Below, piece by piece: positions 61,861 through 64,000 of a DNA stretch of 64,000 nucleotides. Numbering within the stretch: position 1 is the first letter of the stretch; each line of letters opens with the position of its first letter. Location of the stretch: NCBI GenBank assembly GCA_003550305.1, contig QKYT01000008.1:365857-429856 (forward strand), written 5' to 3'. A program made the position numbers and the translations under genes. The stretch comes from Glomus cerebriforme. Its lineage: Eukaryota; Glomeromycota; Glomeromycetes; Glomerales; Glomeraceae. Below the pieces are notes generated by a model. The model made no database searches, was not told the origin of the DNA, and saw only the letters and a list, made by a program, of their open reading frames with translations.

Positions 61861-62362
61861 TTTATTAATTTTAAATAAATGAAAATTACTGACATGTTTT
61901 ACTTGATTTACACCATTCTCATTTTGCATTATATTTATTAGTCACCAATTTTTTACATCAAGTAAATAATAAATTATTTTATGGTATTGGGAAATTATTT
62001 GTTGCGATAAAATTTTAGCGTAAAATTTTATTTTTCTATTTTAACTCCTATTCAGTTTATAATTATAATTAATTGTTAGGTAATATCCAGTAAGATCTCT
62101 TTCTGTTCCCTTTACTTTAATGAAGGCTCTTAAAAATATTAAGAAAATTTTTCGTATCATTGAATTTAATTGTTTATAGAAGCCAAGATGCCAAGACAGA
62201 ACTTGTAATGTTTGGTTTACTATCTGTATCCAATAGATAATTATTTAGAGTTAACAATCACAACTTTCTATTGTTATTGTTATACATTCTAAACCTTATC
62301 GTGATACAATGTTTTTTTTTATAGATTTCGTAATAACAAGCCACAGATCGGCGTGTTGCAAG

Positions 62363-62395
<33 letters not shown>
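61861..62395. other. Intergenic spacer, duplicated flank
   Basis: Shares long blocks with 56820-57075 and 59210-59480 (see those entries). It ends in a T14/A22 homopolymer pair immediately before the ATG at 62396. Confidence 0.55.
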
Positions 62396-62397
<2 letters not shown>

Positions 62398-63914
62398 GTC
62401 TGCTCAATTTTTTTCGAAATTAAGTCAAAATTACATTGAATTATTGAAAGATGATGAATATTATGATATTACAATTGAAGTTGGTCAAGACCCTAACGTA
62501 AAAATATTTCGTGCTCATATGAATATTTTGTGTTACCGTTCTCCATATTTACGACGAATTTTGACTTCAAATCGAAGAAATAATGACAATATCTTGGCTC
62601 ATATTAAGTTTCCAAATATATCACCAGAAATCTTTCAAATTATTTTAGAGTAAGTTATATGCTTAATAAACATAATATTTGTTATCTTGAATATTCAAAT
62701 TTATAATTATAACTTATACTGCAACTTTTCGTAATAGATATATTTATGGCGGGATTCTTTCATTGAATGAACGTGATACTTCAGATTTTCTTAAAATTTT
62801 GGCTGCTGCAGATGAGTTCCGTCTTCAGGAACTAATTAATTATTTACAAAAATATTTAATTGAAAATAAGTCTGAGTGGATGGAAAAACATTTTGAATTT
62901 ACTCATCAAATTAGTTCACAATCCAACAATTTATTACAACTCAAAGAATTTTGTACAACTTTGATGACTCAATCTCCTGAAAAAATATTTAGATTATTTG
63001 ATTTTAATTCTCTTTCAGAAAAATCTTTAATCACACTTATTAAAAGGGATGATTTACAGATGAAAGAAATTGAAGTTTGGGAATATGTACTAAAATGGGG
63101 TCTTGCACAAAATCCAACTCTCATTCCAGATCCTGGTACTTGGTCAGATGATGATTTCAAAATGATGAAAAAAACTCTACAAAATTGTTTACCTTCAATT
63201 AGATTTTTTTGTTTAACACCTAAAGAATTCTCACAAAGAGTTCGCCCATATAAAAAACTATTAGATCAACAACTTCATGAAGATTTGGTAGATTATTATT
63301 TGGATCCTGATCGCGTAAAAACTGGCAACATTCCACGTTCTAAAAAAATTAATGAAAATAATAAAATTATTGATTCACAAATTGTTGATTTTAGCATTAT
63401 TTCAACGGTTTCAAGATGGATTGATAAGATGATTATTAATTATGATGATTTTGGAGGATCAAATTTATCTTACAAATTTGAATTATTATTAAGAGGAAGT
63501 CGAGATGGGTTTACTCCTAAAACATTTCATGAATTATGTGATGGTAAACCTAATACTGTTACATTTATAAAAATTAAAGGGACAGAAGAAATTATTGGTG
63601 GTTATAACCCTTTAATATGGAGATCTTCTAATGGGTATGGTAAAACTAAGGATAGCTTTATTTTTTCTTTTAAAAATAAGAATATTAAAGTTATTAGTAA
63701 TGTAAAAAATACTGATTATGCATTATTGTATAACACAAAGATTGGTCCATGTTTTGGCAGGGATATTGTTATATGGGCTTCTGATGAATCTACGGATTAT
63801 AATAATAATCATTGTAAAAAGTACCATTATAAAAAAAGGATAAGAGATACTGAAGATAATTTCTTAATAGAAGATTATGAAGTATTTCAAATTATTAGGA
63901 AAGAAAATTATTGA
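62396..63914 (+). CDS. BTB-BACK-TLDc domain protein (paralogue 13)
   Basis: Exons 62396-62649 and 62738-63914, with an 88-nt intron (the longest here), give 476 residues. The open frame from 62309 includes a poly-Lys run from the A-tract and is leader; MSAQFFSKLSQNYIELLKDD sets the start. BTB has GQDPNVKIFRAHMN and LTSNRRNNDNILAHIKFPNI. BACK: LTPKEFSQRVRPYKKLLDQQ, with the YYLDPDR-type block. RGSRDG is at residues 337-342 within TFHELCDGKP context. TLDc lacks three residues (KNKNIKVISNVKNTDY for KNKNIKNAIISNVKN). The end is extended: LIEDYEVFQIIRKENY. Confidence 0.94.
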
Positions 63915-64000
63915 ATAGTAAAAAAATTATAAGATCCCTAATTATTTTGATAATATCATCATATAGTTAAAGTGTAACTCCAAAAACATATAATGATTTA
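63915..64000. other. 3' flank at window end
   Basis: 86 bp of AT-rich sequence after the last stop; nothing further is seen. Confidence 0.5.

Noticed and set aside
1..64000. CRISPR arrays, operons, ribosome binding sites, prophage or bacterial mobile elements
   Set aside because: Introns, domain families and gene spacing are eukaryotic; no direct-repeat/spacer array was seen.

Overview
The window looks like nuclear DNA of an arbuscular mycorrhizal fungus, most likely Rhizophagus irregularis or a close relative (inference, about 0.85). The reasons are very AT-rich DNA, short GT-AG introns, lineage-expanded families (BTB-BACK-TLDc proteins, TKL-like kinases with an N-terminal CxxC...CxxC ribbon, an F-box/LRR-like protein) and many short non-autonomous repeats. 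There are no bacterial features. An assembly gap lies at 48740-49464 and single Ns at about 767, 1208, 1233, 20083 and 22091.

Layout. 1-1300: broken kinase copies and mobile-element debris. 3793-8317: two minus-strand BTB-BACK-TLDc genes. 8318-13418: gene-poor, repeat-bearing AT-rich DNA. 13419-18564: one minus-strand kinase gene read as nine exons; eight of them carry tandem kinase N-lobe modules and only the last carries a C-lobe. 20171-21967: a minus-strand F-box/LRR-like gene. 24509-37648: five plus-strand BTB-BACK-TLDc genes plus a relic exon. 38036-42476: a nine-exon minus-strand gene for a secretory-pathway membrane protein with a repeat-rich ectodomain. 45089-46554: a BTB-BACK-TLDc pseudogene. 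46555-51501: repeats, gap and a kinase relic. 51502-53012: a minus-strand BTB-BACK-TLDc gene. 55244-63914: three intact genes and one pseudogene of the same family, in head-to-tail tandem.

In all there are 11 intact BTB-BACK-TLDc genes, two pseudogenes and two exon relics. All share one phase-2 intron at the same codon inside the BTB domain. BTB-BACK proteins are commonly cullin-3 adaptors and TLDc proteins are known to bind the V-ATPase; which applies here cannot be read from sequence. Paralogues are mosaics: a tract of about 400 bp is almost identical between two of them, pointing to gene conversion.

The most unusual locus is the kinase gene. Its eight N-lobe modules are separated by phase-0 introns, so any exon can join any other in frame. 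Only the module next to the catalytic exon keeps a full glycine loop. The gene therefore encodes either a giant multi-N-lobe kinase of about 1526 residues or a cassette array for alternative splicing. All exon models here were made by hand from splice consensus and frame.
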